From Arthrobacter alpinus (lineage in GTDB: Bacteria; Actinomycetota; Actinomycetes; Actinomycetales; Micrococcaceae): DNA of 64,000 nucleotides. The stretch is from the NCBI RefSeq assembly GCF_001445575.1, contig NZ_CP013200.1:3968001-4032000 (forward strand), read 5' to 3'. The notes under the pieces are model-generated. The model worked only from the letters and a program-made list of their open reading frames with translations. It searched no databases and was not told the origin of the DNA. Position numbers and translations under genes: made by a program. Below are positions 35,795-45,246 of this stretch, piece after piece. Within the stretch, counting starts at the first letter, position 1, and every line of letters starts with the position of its first letter.

Positions 35795-37015
35795 CTATAG
35801 TGCCGCAGGAATAGCGGGCTCATGCTGCGCAACATGGTCGACGGCGGCCGGGCGGCTGAGTTCTTTGGTCTCGCTTTTGCGGCCGTCAACAGCAGCAAAA
35901 GCCATGACGCCCACGGCCAGCAGAGTCAGCCCCGCACCAGCCCAGATGGGCGAGGTGTAGCCGAGTCCGGCCGTAATGGTGACTCCGCCCAACCAGGCGC
36001 CCAAGGCATTGCCCAAGTTGAACGCGCCAATGTTGGCGCCGGACGCCAAGGTGGGTGCCGCCGTCGCCCATTTCATGACACGCATCTGCAGACCGGGAAC
36101 GGTCGCAAAACCAATGCCACCCAACAGGAACAGGGACGCAAGGGTCAAGGGCTGATTCGTGGCGGTCAGGGCGAACACGGCGAGGATGACTACCAGGGCC
36201 GGCAGGATCACCATGAGCGTCTTGTCGACGTTCTTATCAGCTGCCTTGCCGCCGAGTGCATTGCCGATGAACAGGCCCACTCCGAGGAGGATCAGCAGCC
36301 AAGGTACCGAGGTGGCGGCGAATCCGGAGACATTGGTTAGCGTGAACGCGATGTAGGTGAAGGCTCCGAACACGCCGCCGTAGCCGAGCACTGTCACGGC
36401 AATGGACAGCCACACCTGACGTGATTTGAAGGCCTGCAATTCGCCGCGGAGGCCGCCGCTGCGTTCGTGGCTAATCGTGGGGACCAGGATCAGAATGCCG
36501 ACCAAGGCAACCACGCCGACCCCCGTGATGGCCCAGAAGGTGGAGCGCCAGCCGGCGTGCTGGCCAAGCAAGGTACCCAACGGCACGCCCAAAACGTTGG
36601 CCGCCGTGAGGCCCGTGAACATGATGGCGATGGCGCCGGCCTTCTTGTTGGGTGCCACCATGTCGGCGGCCACCACCGCGCCAATGCCGAAGAACGCTCC
36701 GTGACAGAGGGCGGCAATGATGCGGCCAATCATCATGGTGCTGTAGTCGGGCGCGATGGCACACAGCAGGTTTCCGGCAATGAAGAGGACCATGAGTGAG
36801 GCAAGCACGGGCTTACGCGGAAGGTGGGTAACGCCGGCGGTGAGGAACAGGGCACCGATCACCACACTGAGCGCGTAGCCGGAAATAAGCCAGCCGGCGG
36901 TGGCTTCGGTGATCTGGAAGTCGGCTGAGACTTCCGGCAGCAGGCCCATAATGACAAACTCGGTGAGTCCGATGCCGAACCCACCCAGGGCCAGTGCAAT
37001 GAGGCCAAGAGGCAT
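35795..37015 (-). CDS. MFS transporter, DHA1/AraJ-like
   Basis: 406 aa with 12 membrane helices. The first helix opens LIALALGGFGIGLTEFVIMG, typical of the AraJ/Cmr drug:proton antiporter group, with the loop motif AGVTHLPRKPVL after helix 2. Exporter of drugs or sugars. Divergent from a MarR regulator, with GTTGC/GCAAC inverted repeats between; followed by an aldo/keto reductase. Substrate unknown. Confidence 0.92.
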   Translation of the reverse strand: MPLGLIALALGGFGIGLTEFVIMGLLPEVSADFQITEATAGWLISGYALSVVIGALFLTAGVTHLPRKPVLASLMVLFIAGNLLCAIAPDYSTMMIGRIIAALCHGAFFGIGAVVAADMVAPNKKAGAIAIMFTGLTAANVLGVPLGTLLGQHAGWRSTFWAITGVGVVALVGILILVPTISHERSGGLRGELQAFKSRQVWLSIAVTVLGYGGVFGAFTYIAFTLTNVSGFAATSVPWLLILLGVGLFIGNALGGKAADKNVDKTLMVILPALVVILAVFALTATNQPLTLASLFLLGGIGFATVPGLQMRVMKWATAAPTLASGANIGAFNLGNALGAWLGGVTITAGLGYTSPIWAGAGLTLLAVGVMAFAAVDGRKSETKELSRPAAVDHVAQHEPAIPAAL

Positions 37016-37062
37016 GATTTTCCTTCGGGAGACTTGGGTACTGCTGGCAATACACGTAAACT

Positions 37063-37120
37063 ATTAGTTGCAGACGCGTTATAAATTGTTGCACACGCAA
37101 CTATAGCGCGCAAGCAACTA
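37063..37120. promoter_or_regulatory. MarR operator cluster
   Basis: GTTGC-ACAC-GCAAC at 37088-37101 is a perfect palindrome. It is flanked by a further TTAGTTGC half-site (37064-37071) and a reverse GCAACTAA half-site (37114-37121). The array spans the MFS/MarR divergent promoter region, so the MarR protein probably represses both genes. Confidence 0.6.
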
Positions 37121-37166
37121 AATGCTTTTGTGCTGCACAGCACGCAATCTCGGGAAGGGAAGGTCC

Positions 37167-37625
37167 ATGGGCATCAAGGACGACGCCGTTGAAGTTCGTG
37201 CCCAGGGGTGGCGAACGCTGGCTGCTCTGCACGGACTGATTGAGTCCAACATGGAAAAGTCGCTGCAGAATGCGGCAAAGCTCTCCGTTGTTGAGTTCAC
37301 GGTTCTGGACGCTCTTGCGCGGCAGGATGGCTGGCATATGCGCATGCAACAACTGGGTCGGGCTACGGCGCTGAGCCCTAGCGCCACTACTCGCTTGGTC
37401 AACCGACTGGAGGATCGTGGCCTGCTCACGCGGATTCTGTGCGCCGATGACCGCCGCGGCATCTACACCGAGCTCACGCCCGCGGGATCCGAGCTGCTAG
37501 TCATGGCGCGTCCCGTCCACGACGAGGCCCTCGAGTGTGCCCTCGCCGAAGCGGCCCTGTTGCCCGAGCTGGCACCGCTGGTTACCGCGCTCCCCCAGCT
37601 CCACGCCGCGGTTCCTGCCACGTAG
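37167..37625 (+). CDS. MarR-family transcriptional regulator
   Basis: 152 aa from ATG 37167, preceded by GGGAAGGGAAGG. Winged helix at about 35-105: MQQLGRATALSPSATTRLVNRLEDRGLL, then the wing DDRRGIYTELTPAG. Dimeric repressor responding to small phenolics or drugs. Divergent from an MFS exporter with operator-like palindromes between them. Its 3' end leads into a 24-bp-stem hairpin. Confidence 0.92.
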   Translation: MGIKDDAVEVRAQGWRTLAALHGLIESNMEKSLQNAAKLSVVEFTVLDALARQDGWHMRMQQLGRATALSPSATTRLVNRLEDRGLLTRILCADDRRGIYTELTPAGSELLVMARPVHDEALECALAEAALLPELAPLVTALPQLHAAVPAT

Positions 37626-37647
37626 CGCCACACCCGGCCCCACTCGC

Positions 37648-37717
37648 CGAGTCAGACGGAGCGCCGTCGAGTCAGACGTTGGGCTGCGTCGGTCTCGACG
37701 GGGCTCCGTCTGACTCG
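37648..37717. terminator. Long hairpin downstream of marR
   Basis: Arms 37648-37671 and 37694-37717 pair in 23 of 24 positions around a 22-nt loop; the left arm begins CGAGTCAGACGGAGC, and GAGTCAGACG recurs in the loop. It lies 22 bp after the MarR stop in the convergent marR/sucD space and probably ends marR transcription. Confidence 0.65.
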
Positions 37718-37737
37718 AGCACCAGCACCTCAAACGC

Positions 37738-37776
37738 CAGAGAGGCCCCGCGGATAGAATCCACGGGGCCTCTCTG
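37738..37776 (-). terminator. sucCD terminator hairpin
   Basis: CAGAGAGGCCCCG (37738-37750) pairs with CGGGGCCTCTCTG (37764-37776); the stem extends inward through GGAT/ATCC with one mismatch. It starts 11 nt after the sucD stop on the minus strand. A short T-containing run follows. Confidence 0.75.
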
Positions 37777-37787
37777 ATACAGAAGAG

Positions 37788-38690
37788 TTACAGCGCTGCG
37801 AAAACTTCGCGCAGCAGGGTAGCGGTCTCGGAAGGCGTCTTGCCAACCTTGACGCCGGCAGCCTCGAGGGCTTCCTTCTTGGCCTGAGCCGTGCCTGCGG
37901 AGCCGGAAACGATGGCGCCAGCATGGCCCATGGTCTTGCCCTCAGGAGCGGTGAAGCCTGCAACGTAGCCAACAACGGGCTTCGTGACGTGAGCCTTGAT
38001 GTACTCGGCTGCGCGCTCTTCAGCATCGCCACCAATTTCACCAATCATGACGATGGCCTTGGTCTCCGGGTCAGCTTCGAACGCAGCAAGTGCGTCGATG
38101 TGCGTGGTGCCGATGACGGGGTCGCCACCGATGCCGATCGCGGTGGAGAAGCCCAGATCGCGCAGTTCGAACATCATCTGGTAGGTCAGGGTACCGGACT
38201 TGGAAACCAAGCCGATGGGGCCCTTCTGGGTGATGTTGTTCGGGGTGATGCCAACCAGTGCTTCGCCGGGGGTGATGATGCCGGGGCAGTTCGGGCCGAT
38301 GATGCGGGTGATCTGCTCACCGTTAGCGTCAACCTTGGACTGAGCAAGTGCCCAGAACTCGGCAGCGTCCTGAACGGGCACGCCTTCGGTGATGACAACA
38401 ACCAACGGAATGCCGGCTTCGATGGCTTCAACGACGGCGTCCTTGGTGAATGCCGGGGGGACGAAGACGATGGACACGTCGGCGCCGGTAGCGGCAACAG
38501 CTTCGGTGACTGCACCGAAGACGGGCAGTTCAACGTCGCCGTGAACAACCGTGGTGCCGGCCTTGCGTGCGTTCACGCCGCCAACAACCTGGGTGCCAGC
38601 CTTGAGCATCAGAGCGGTGTGCTTGGTGCCTTCGCCGCCGGTGATGCCCTGGACGATGACCTTGGAATCTTTGTTCAAGAAGATAGACAT
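37788..38690 (-). CDS. sucD: Succinyl-CoA synthetase alpha subunit
   Basis: 300 aa. N-terminal CoA-binding Rossmann domain ([21 protein letters not shown]), the conserved [17 protein letters not shown], and the ligase domain with [10 protein letters not shown] holding the phosphohistidine (near residue 249). Works with SucC to make succinate and NTP from succinyl-CoA in the TCA cycle. It follows sucC by 15 nt on the same strand and ends at a strong terminator. Confidence 0.98.
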   Translation of the reverse strand: MSIFLNKDSKVIVQGITGGEGTKHTALMLKAGTQVVGGVNARKAGTTVVHGDVELPVFGAVTEAVAATGADVSIVFVPPAFTKDAVVEAIEAGIPLVVVITEGVPVQDAAEFWALAQSKVDANGEQITRIIGPNCPGIITPGEALVGITPNNITQKGPIGLVSKSGTLTYQMMFELRDLGFSTAIGIGGDPVIGTTHIDALAAFEADPETKAIVMIGEIGGDAEERAAEYIKAHVTKPVVGYVAGFTAPEGKTMGHAGAIVSGSAGTAQAKKEALEAAGVKVGKTPSETATLLREVFAAL

Positions 38691-38705
38691 AAGTTTTCTA
38701 AACCT

Positions 38706-39875
38706 CTACTTTGAAGCGTTGGCGAGTTCGGCAGCCTTGTCGGCGCCCTCGTCCATCGTGGCGGCCAGGGTAACCAACGGGTGGTTGGCTTCGTTGAGGA
38801 TGCGGCGGCCTTCTTCAACGTTGTTGCCGTCCAAGCGGACAACCAGCGGCTTGTTAGCAGCTGAACCGAGCTCGGCCAGTGCGCCAACAATGCCCTTGGC
38901 AACAGCGTCACACGCAGTGATGCCACCGAAGACGTTGACGAAAACGCTCTTGACCTGAGGGTCATTGAGGATGACGTCCAAGCCAGCGGCCATGACCTCT
39001 GCGGATGCTCCACCGCCAATGTCCAAGAAGTTGGCGGGCTTGACGCCGCCGTGGTTTTCGCCAGCGTAAGCAACAACATCCAGCGTGGACATAACCAGGC
39101 CGGCACCGTTACCGATAACGCCAACTTCGCCGTCGAGCTTGACGTAGTTCAAGTCCGCAGCCTTAGCCTTGGCCTCCAACGGGTCAGCAGCAGCTGCGTC
39201 TTCGAGTTCCAGGTGGTGCGGGTGACGGAAGTCAGCGTTCTCATCGAGTGAGACCTTGCCGTCCAGAGCCACGATGTCGCCGGCGCCGGTGAGAACCAGC
39301 GGGTTGACCTCAACGAGGGTGGCATCTTCCTTGACGAAGACGTCCCACAGCTTGATGATGGCGGCGGCAACCTTAGGTGCCAGCTCGGCGTTGAAGCCTG
39401 CGGTCGCTACGATCTCGTCGGCCTTGGCCGCATCGATGCCGACGGCCGGATCTACTGCAACACGGGCCAGAGCCTCGGGGCGCTCAACGGCGAGCTCCTC
39501 GATCTCCATGCCACCTTCTACCGAGCACATGGCCAGGTAGTTGCGGTTGGCACGGTCCAGCAGTACGGAGAAGTAGAACTCCTGCGCAATGTCTGCACCC
39601 TGTGCGATCATGACCGTGTTGACGGTGTGACCCTTAATGTCCATGCCGAGAATGTCAGAGGCATACCCAAACGCTTCTTCAGCGTTCTTGGCTACCTTGA
39701 CGCCGCCAGCCTTACCGCGGCCACCGACCTTCACCTGTGCCTTGACGACGGTTACGCCGCCAATCTTCTCGGCTGCTGCCTTTGCTTCTTCAGGGGTGTG
39801 CGCCACGATGCCGGCCAACACGGGAACGCCGTGAGCCTCAAACATGTCGCGCGCCTGGTATTCAAACAGGTCCAC
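38706..39875 (-). CDS. sucC: Succinyl-CoA synthetase beta subunit
   Basis: 389 aa, full length. ATP-grasp domain at the N-terminus ([40 protein letters not shown]) and C-terminal ligase domain ([29 protein letters not shown]). GTG start at 39875 with AAGGA about 10 nt upstream. First gene of sucCD. The upstream 270 bp contains the promoter region and a short 11-bp tandem repeat; no further gene. Confidence 0.98.
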   Translation of the reverse strand: MDLFEYQARDMFEAHGVPVLAGIVAHTPEEAKAAAEKIGGVTVVKAQVKVGGRGKAGGVKVAKNAEEAFGYASDILGMDIKGHTVNTVMIAQGADIAQEFYFSVLLDRANRNYLAMCSVEGGMEIEELAVERPEALARVAVDPAVGIDAAKADEIVATAGFNAELAPKVAAAIIKLWDVFVKEDATLVEVNPLVLTGAGDIVALDGKVSLDENADFRHPHHLELEDAAAADPLEAKAKAADLNYVKLDGEVGVIGNGAGLVMSTLDVVAYAGENHGGVKPANFLDIGGGASAEVMAAGLDVILNDPQVKSVFVNVFGGITACDAVAKGIVGALAELGSAANKPLVVRLDGNNVEEGRRILNEANHPLVTLAATMDEGADKAAELANASK

Positions 39876-40062
39876 GGATTAGTGTCCTTCTGCGTCGAAG
39901 TAGTGATTTTGAGGGTATTAGCCCCTTTCACACATTACCGTCTCACACCGCAAGCACATATTTGACTAATGCACCACAGTGTTAACGGGTTATTCGGCTC
40001 ACATTGAGCACTGGAAATGTACGACGGCGTGCCCCTCCTTCCGCGGCTTCCGCCCCTTGCGC

Positions 40063-40106
40063 TGGCCCGACAATGGCCCGTTATTGGCCCGGTATTGGCC
40101 CGACGC
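40063..40106. repeat. 11-bp tandem repeat, four copies
   Basis: TGGCCCG recurs at 40063, 40074, 40085 and 40096, exactly 11 bp apart with variable 4-nt spacers. The sites fall on one face of the DNA helix. It lies between the lipoprotein stop and the sucC promoter region. Possible regulatory array or chance slippage. Confidence 0.6.
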
Positions 40107-40147
40107 TACTCCGGGGCTGAACCGGCCCTGAGCGACTCAGAACCGCG

Positions 40148-40912
40148 CTAGCTCGCGACCTTAGCCGTTTCCGTGGTCTGTACTTTAGGTTTCCCGCTGG
40201 GACCTTCCTTGGCTTTTTCCTTGGTACCGGGCCCAAAGAGCTCATATTTTCCGGCTGCAATGAAGAATCCCATCCCGACGGCCAAGTTGGCGCACGCAAC
40301 ACCATCATCCAACGGGGCACAACGATAACCTTGCGCTTCCATGGCATGGCCTGGGGCCAAAACTGGAATGCTCTCCATGTCTTGGTTGGCGGTTCCGTCG
40401 ATGCCGAAGGCCGCTTCCACAGCCGTAACACCTGCCCGGCATCCACCGTAAACGGCTCGGTCCGGGTACAGCAGAGCGGTGCCGCCGAGGTATCCGATGT
40501 TGGTGCCAGCGCAATTATCCGCAATGTCGCCCTGGGCAGGCGCCGGGTAGCTAGCCATCTCACAGTTGGCCACAGGGATTATTGGGGCCGCCTCGTTGGC
40601 ACGGTCTCCGTAGTTGTTGGGCTCCCACGGCTGGTTCAGGTTACCGGCCTGCGACGTGGTGAAAACACAGGCAATGTTGCGGGAATCGGTGACGAACTGC
40701 GGCAGCGCGGAGCTATCCGGCGCATCCGTGGGCTTGTCCACGGGGGTGGCTTTCAATCGCTCCACATAATCCGGCGGATCTGTGGGCCCCTGGCTGAGAG
40801 TGGGCACGGGAGCCGGATCCGGCACGGTGATGCACCCTGACAAGGCTAGGCACAGCACTGCTGCCAGTACGGCTGCCAACAAAGCGCCAGGTCTGCGTAG
40901 GGCGATTCCCAT
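40148..40912 (-). CDS. Putative lipoprotein, unknown
   Basis: 254 aa. A classical lipoprotein signal: basic RRPGA, a hydrophobic run and lipobox LSGC with C27. The mature part is Pro/Thr-rich at first, then a folded region with seven or so cysteines (SRNIACVF, VANCEMASY, ADNCAGTN, GGCRAG, YRCAPLDD), suggesting disulfides. The tail is Lys/Glu/Pro-rich. It starts 3 nt after the pcrA stop, with its ribosome-binding site (GAAGAGG) inside the pcrA end, so it is co-transcribed. No family recognised. Confidence 0.75.
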   Translation of the reverse strand: MGIALRRPGALLAAVLAAVLCLALSGCITVPDPAPVPTLSQGPTDPPDYVERLKATPVDKPTDAPDSSALPQFVTDSRNIACVFTTSQAGNLNQPWEPNNYGDRANEAAPIIPVANCEMASYPAPAQGDIADNCAGTNIGYLGGTALLYPDRAVYGGCRAGVTAVEAAFGIDGTANQDMESIPVLAPGHAMEAQGYRCAPLDDGVACANLAVGMGFFIAAGKYELFGPGTKEKAKEGPSGKPKVQTTETAKVAS

Positions 40913-40915
40913 CCG

Positions 40916-43441
40916 CTAACCCTCTTCTTTCACCAGCGGCGCATAACGCAGCAGCAATCGCTTTTCACCAATCTCAAAGCGCACCTTGGCCACGGTCTTA
41001 TCACCGGCACCGCTAATTTCCAGCACAACACCGTTGCCAAAGCTGGTGTGGTTGACCTTGTCCCCCACGCTGACGGAAATGACTTCCTTCTGCGGTTCCA
41101 CGCGTCCGGCTGCGGTGCGGGCGGAGATGCTCGGCGGCAGTGCCCCGGAATCGCGGCCACCCACGGCCGTTCCTGCTCCCCACGAGGAACCGGAGTAGCG
41201 GCTGGATCCAAAGTTTCCCTCCACCGGGGCCACCCGGGAGGTGCCTTCACGCTTCCATTCGATCAGTTCCGCCGGAATCTCATCAATAAACTGGCTGGCC
41301 GGGTTGTACTGGCTCTGCCCCCACAAACTGCGAACTTCCGAACGGGTGATGTATAGCCGCTTGCGGGCACGGGTGAGCCCCACATAAGCCAGGCGCCGCT
41401 CCTCAGCGAGTTCCTTGGGGTCTGTTGCGGAACGTGAATGCGGGAACAAACCATGTTCCAGCCCCGTCAAGAACACCACCGGGAATTCCAGTCCCTTGGC
41501 CGTATGCAAGGTCATCAGCGTGACCACACCCAGCCGCTTGGCCTCAGCCACGGCAGCCGCGGCTTCCGCCTCGGAGCCACCGGGCGCATCGGGAATCTGG
41601 TCAGCGTCAGCCACCAGAGAGACCTGCTCCAGGAATTGCCCGAGTGTCCCCTCCGGGTTTTCCTGCGAAAATTCACGCACCACGGCGACCAGCTCAGCTA
41701 AGTTTTCGACCCGCGATTCGTCCTGCGGATCAGTACTGGTACGCAGTGCTTCGAGGTAGCCGCTTTGTTCCAAGACAGCCTCCAGCGCCGTGGCCGGTGT
41801 GGACGTTGCCGCAATCTCGGCCAAGTCACCCATCATCTTGGCAAAGGTGTTAACCGCGTTCAACGAACGGGAGGCAATGCCGGGCGCTTCATCGGCTCGA
41901 GCCATGGCCGCCGAGAAAGAAATCCGGTCGCGTTCGGCCAGAGCCGCCACGGCGCCTTCGGCTCTGTCGCCAATCCCGCGCTTGGGTTCGTTAAGAATCC
42001 TGCGCAAGTTGACGTCGTCGTCCGGGTTGACCAGAGCACGCAGGTAGGCGAGGGCGTCCTTGATTTCCTTGCGCTCGTAGAAACGGGTGCCACCCACCAC
42101 GCGGTAGGGCAGGCCCACGCGGACCAGGATGTCCTCAATGGCGCGTGACTGGGCGTTGGTGCGGTAAAAAATGGCAACGTCGCCGGGGCGCAGATCGGAC
42201 TCGTCTTGGAGCTTGTCAATCTCCTTGGCGATGAACCGGGCCTCTTCATGCTCGGATTCGGCCACATAGCCCACGATCTTCTCGCCGTCGCCCTCGGCAG
42301 TCCACAACCGCTTCTCCCGGCGATTGGGGTTGCGCGAAATCACGGCATTGGCGGCGCTGAGGATGTTCTGCGTAGAGCGGTAGTTTTGCTCCAATTTAAT
42401 GGTGGCCGCGTTGGCATAGTCCTGCTCGAACTCCACAATGTTGCGGATGTCAGCGCCACGGAACGCGTAAATGGACTGGTCGGAGTCGCCCACCACAGTC
42501 AGTTCGGCTGGAGCCACATCGCCGCCAGCTTCGGTGCCCACAATTTCCTTCACCAGCGCGTATTGGGCGTGGTTGGTGTCCTGGTACTCATCCACCAAGA
42601 CGTGCCGGAAACGGCGCCGGTAGTAGTCAGCAACGCCCGGGAAGGCGCGGAACATGTACACCGTTTGGGCGATCAGGTCATCGAAGTCCATGGCGTTGGC
42701 CTGGCGCAGGCGCTGGGCATAGCCCTTGTAAACCTCGGCCACGGCCGCCGCGAAGGGGTCGCTGAAATTGGTGTTCATGGAGTTTTCATCGTCGTCGATG
42801 AGTTCATTTTTCAGTGCTGAAATCTTGTGCATGATCGATTTCGGCGTGAACTTCTTCGGGTCCAGATCCAACCCCTTGGCCACCAAGGTAATCAGGCGCA
42901 GCGAATCGGCCGAATCATAAATGGAGAAGTTGGAATTGAGGCCAATGGTCTTGGCTTCACGGCGCAGAATCCGCACGCACGACGAGTGGAACGTGGAAAT
43001 CCACATGCTCTTCGCCGCGTCCCCAATGAGCGCCTCAATGCGTTCGCGCATTTCCGCGGCGGCCTTGTTCGTGAAGGTGATGGCCAAAATCTGCCCCGGA
43101 TGCGCCTGCCCCGTAGCCAGCAAATAAGCAATGCGGTGGCTGAGTACCCGGGTTTTGCCCGAGCCTGCACCGGCCACAATGAGCAGCGGTGAGCCCGTAT
43201 GGACTACTGCGGCTTCCTGCTGCGGATTCATGCCCTCGAGCAGTTCAGCAGGATCGGGCCAGCGCCGCTGCGAAGGCTCCTCCGGCTGCGCGTGCCGCTC
43301 CCAGGCAGGGGCTGCCCCGGCGAATTCCGGCATGTCGGCGCCAGGATCTTCCTGCTCAAAAGGCTGCCACGCGGGCAGACCGGCACCTGCACTGTGTGTG
43401 GGCTTGGGCTTCTGGGGGTAAGGGTCAAACAACATATCCAT
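40916..43441 (-). CDS. pcrA: ATP-dependent DNA helicase PcrA/UvrD
   Basis: 841 aa from ATG 43441. Superfamily 1A helicase: Q motif MNPQQEAAV (71-79), Walker A AGAGSGKT (90-97), motif Ia ITFTNKAAAEM, motif II VDEYQDTN, motif III GDSDQSIYAFRGAD, motif IV QNYRST, motif V TLHTAKGLEF, motif VI AYVGLTRARKRLY. The C-terminal Tudor-like segment VGDKVNHTSFGNGVVLEI binds RNA polymerase in PcrA. Repair and replication-conflict helicase. TACACT lies 10 nt before the ATG and no Shine-Dalgarno is visible. The first 65 residues are a Pro-rich extension. Confidence 0.96.
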   Translation of the reverse strand: MDMLFDPYPQKPKPTHSAGAGLPAWQPFEQEDPGADMPEFAGAAPAWERHAQPEEPSQRRWPDPAELLEGMNPQQEAAVVHTGSPLLIVAGAGSGKTRVLSHRIAYLLATGQAHPGQILAITFTNKAAAEMRERIEALIGDAAKSMWISTFHSSCVRILRREAKTIGLNSNFSIYDSADSLRLITLVAKGLDLDPKKFTPKSIMHKISALKNELIDDDENSMNTNFSDPFAAAVAEVYKGYAQRLRQANAMDFDDLIAQTVYMFRAFPGVADYYRRRFRHVLVDEYQDTNHAQYALVKEIVGTEAGGDVAPAELTVVGDSDQSIYAFRGADIRNIVEFEQDYANAATIKLEQNYRSTQNILSAANAVISRNPNRREKRLWTAEGDGEKIVGYVAESEHEEARFIAKEIDKLQDESDLRPGDVAIFYRTNAQSRAIEDILVRVGLPYRVVGGTRFYERKEIKDALAYLRALVNPDDDVNLRRILNEPKRGIGDRAEGAVAALAERDRISFSAAMARADEAPGIASRSLNAVNTFAKMMGDLAEIAATSTPATALEAVLEQSGYLEALRTSTDPQDESRVENLAELVAVVREFSQENPEGTLGQFLEQVSLVADADQIPDAPGGSEAEAAAAVAEAKRLGVVTLMTLHTAKGLEFPVVFLTGLEHGLFPHSRSATDPKELAEERRLAYVGLTRARKRLYITRSEVRSLWGQSQYNPASQFIDEIPAELIEWKREGTSRVAPVEGNFGSSRYSGSSWGAGTAVGGRDSGALPPSISARTAAGRVEPQKEVISVSVGDKVNHTSFGNGVVLEISGAGDKTVAKVRFEIGEKRLLLRYAPLVKEEG

Positions 43442-43503
43442 GGTGCAATCCAGTGTAGTTCGCCCCACCGACATTCCCGTGCCCGCCCGCCATTTGCCCG
43501 CGG

Positions 43504-44385
43504 CTAGACCGGCAGCTCACCACTCCGAAGCGCTGTGGCGAGTTCTGCCACGGCACCCCTAGGACCGGCCAGGCACCAGTCCAATCCATTGACACGGACG
43601 ACGGCGGTGTCCCCACCCGCCGCCTCCACGATGCCTTTGCCTGGGAGCCAGTCCCAGGACGGGACACTGTGCTGAAACCATACGCCCAACTCACCTTGGG
43701 AAACCCGTGCCAGATCGCACGATCCGGAGCCGAGCATGCGCAGCGTGGCGGGCAGTTCGGCGGCTTTCTGCCACGGCAGCGCCGCCCGGGGCTGGGCCAG
43801 CCAGCCCGGGTGAATATAGGTGGCGGCAGAGAGTTCGCCCACATCCGGCTGCGCACCGAGATGAAGAGGATCGCCATTGAGCGTGGAGGCAACAGTGGTC
43901 CCGCCCAACCACAATTTGTCTTCTTCGGGCTGGAACACGGCGCCCAGCAGCACCTCCGCATTGCTGAGGGGGGCCGGCGTCGAACTTCCATCGGAGCTTT
44001 GATCGGGGCTTTCATCGGAGGACGGCGCATCGGCGCGGACCAGGGCCAGCGCGGAGCACCAATAGGTAGAGCCGCTGGTGAAGTTATAGGTGCCATCAAC
44101 GGGGTCGATCACCCACGTGCGGCCTGAGGTGCCCACGTGTCCGGCGCCTTCTTCGCCCAGAATGGAGTCCAGGGGGCGGGCTGCGCGCAGGGCATTAAAG
44201 ATGTGGGTCTCTGCGGCGAGGTCGGCGGCCGTGGCGAAATCGGACACATTGGCCTTGATCTGGCGCCCGGCTTGCAACGTGGCCAGGCCGTCGGCTCGGA
44301 TGGACAGTGCCAAGGCGCCGGCCTCGCGGAGGAGTTTCGCCGCCAAATCGCTGTCGCTGGGCGCTGAATTCTCAAGGTGTGCCAT
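43504..44385 (-). CDS. Inositol-monophosphatase-family phosphatase
   Basis: 293 aa. Lithium-sensitive Mg-dependent phosphatase fold: GEEG (metal site, about 77-80), WVIDPVDGTYNF (about 91-102) and C-terminal WDWLPGKGIVEAAGG. A Ser/Asp-rich insertion (SSDESPDQSSDGSS, about 121-135) is not usual in the family. The substrate may be inositol or histidinol phosphate or another sugar phosphate; the family is not resolvable here. Divergent from a membrane-protein gene, 32 nt between starts. Confidence 0.92.
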   Translation of the reverse strand: MAHLENSAPSDSDLAAKLLREAGALALSIRADGLATLQAGRQIKANVSDFATAADLAAETHIFNALRAARPLDSILGEEGAGHVGTSGRTWVIDPVDGTYNFTSGSTYWCSALALVRADAPSSDESPDQSSDGSSTPAPLSNAEVLLGAVFQPEEDKLWLGGTTVASTLNGDPLHLGAQPDVGELSAATYIHPGWLAQPRAALPWQKAAELPATLRMLGSGSCDLARVSQGELGVWFQHSVPSWDWLPGKGIVEAAGGDTAVVRVNGLDWCLAGPRGAVAELATALRSGELPV

Positions 44386-44417
44386 GGGGTAAGCCTAATC
44401 TGGGCGATAATGAGAAC

Positions 44418-45044
44418 ATGGCTAAAACTCCCGCACAGCGCGCCGCCCTGCATGGCAAAGCTGCCACTGGCCCAAGTGCTCCCATCGTCAACACCAGCAC
44501 CAAGCGCACCCCGCAAAAGGCTCAGGGCAACGCGAACCTGATCCTGATTGCCGGTTCCGTGGCCAGCTTGTTCTTGTTTGCGTACTTCCATTTGCTGACG
44601 CTGAACCAGATGAAGGACCTCGCCGACGGCCTGGCCATGCCGCAGTCGTTCGTGTTCGGATTTAGCTCCGCACATGTTGAGGCGTTGCGTTTGGCCATGA
44701 ACGCCGATGCGCTGGGACAGCTGAACTATGTAGGCAAAACCGCCGGGACCTTGTTCGCCCTCATTTTCGCCATCACGGCCCTGACGGTCATTGCTAGCAA
44801 TGTGGCCAAGAAAGCGCTGCGCTGGACACTGTGGGTGCTGCCGCTGGCCTTTGCCGCAATCTCCCTGTGGGCCAACGCAGCCGTCGATTCCATGCTCGGG
44901 GCCGAAACCCTTGATTCCGGAGCAGTGTCTCTGGCGTCAGGGCTTGTCACAGCGTCCTGGATGCTGCTGATTGCGTCACTGCTGGCGATCGGCGTCGCAC
45001 TGTTCCTGGGCCGCCCCAAGAAGGCAGCGCCCGAGCAAGCCTGA
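44418..45044 (+). CDS. Four-helix membrane protein, unknown
   Basis: 208 aa from ATG 44418. GATAAT at 44406-44411 lies 6 nt before it with no Shine-Dalgarno, pointing to a leaderless message. A basic N-terminus (about 1-40, Lys/Thr/Pro-rich), then helices at about 40-60, 108-128, 135-152 and 172-197, and a Lys-rich end. No family recognised. tRNA-Arg follows 49 bp downstream. Confidence 0.75.
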   Translation: MAKTPAQRAALHGKAATGPSAPIVNTSTKRTPQKAQGNANLILIAGSVASLFLFAYFHLLTLNQMKDLADGLAMPQSFVFGFSSAHVEALRLAMNADALGQLNYVGKTAGTLFALIFAITALTVIASNVAKKALRWTLWVLPLAFAAISLWANAAVDSMLGAETLDSGAVSLASGLVTASWMLLIASLLAIGVALFLGRPKKAAPEQA

Positions 45045-45093
45045 CCCGTCCCGTTTTTTGCTTGCCTGCCTGTTCCGCTAGGCTTGGGGACGC

Positions 45094-45165
45094 GCCTCTG
45101 TAGTCCAATGGATAAGACAGCCCTCTCCTAAAGGGCAGATCCGGGTTCGATCCCCGGCGGGGGCA
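45094..45165 (+). tRNA. tRNA-Arg (anticodon CCU)
   Basis: Full cloverleaf: acceptor GCCTCTG with CGGGGGC (two G-U pairs), D arm GTC/GAC, anticodon stem GCCCT/AGGGC with loop CTCCTAA (anticodon CCT), T arm CCGGG-TTCGATC-CCCGG, discriminator A. CCA is not encoded. A TAGGCT -10-like box sits about 10 bp before the 5' end and a T-run follows. Confidence 0.95.
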
Positions 45166-45246
45166 CTTTTTATGCCCGCACACATCGCGGCCGCGCCGGA
45201 TATTTTCGGCGCCTGTGAGGGCGCCTGTGAGAAAGAGAACACGGCC

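Noticed and set aside
45172..45246. Upstream start for the EamA permease just behind the tRNA
   Set aside because: The extra 25 residues are poorly hydrophobic, have no ribosome-binding site and overlap the tRNA trailer; ATG 45247 fits the family start.
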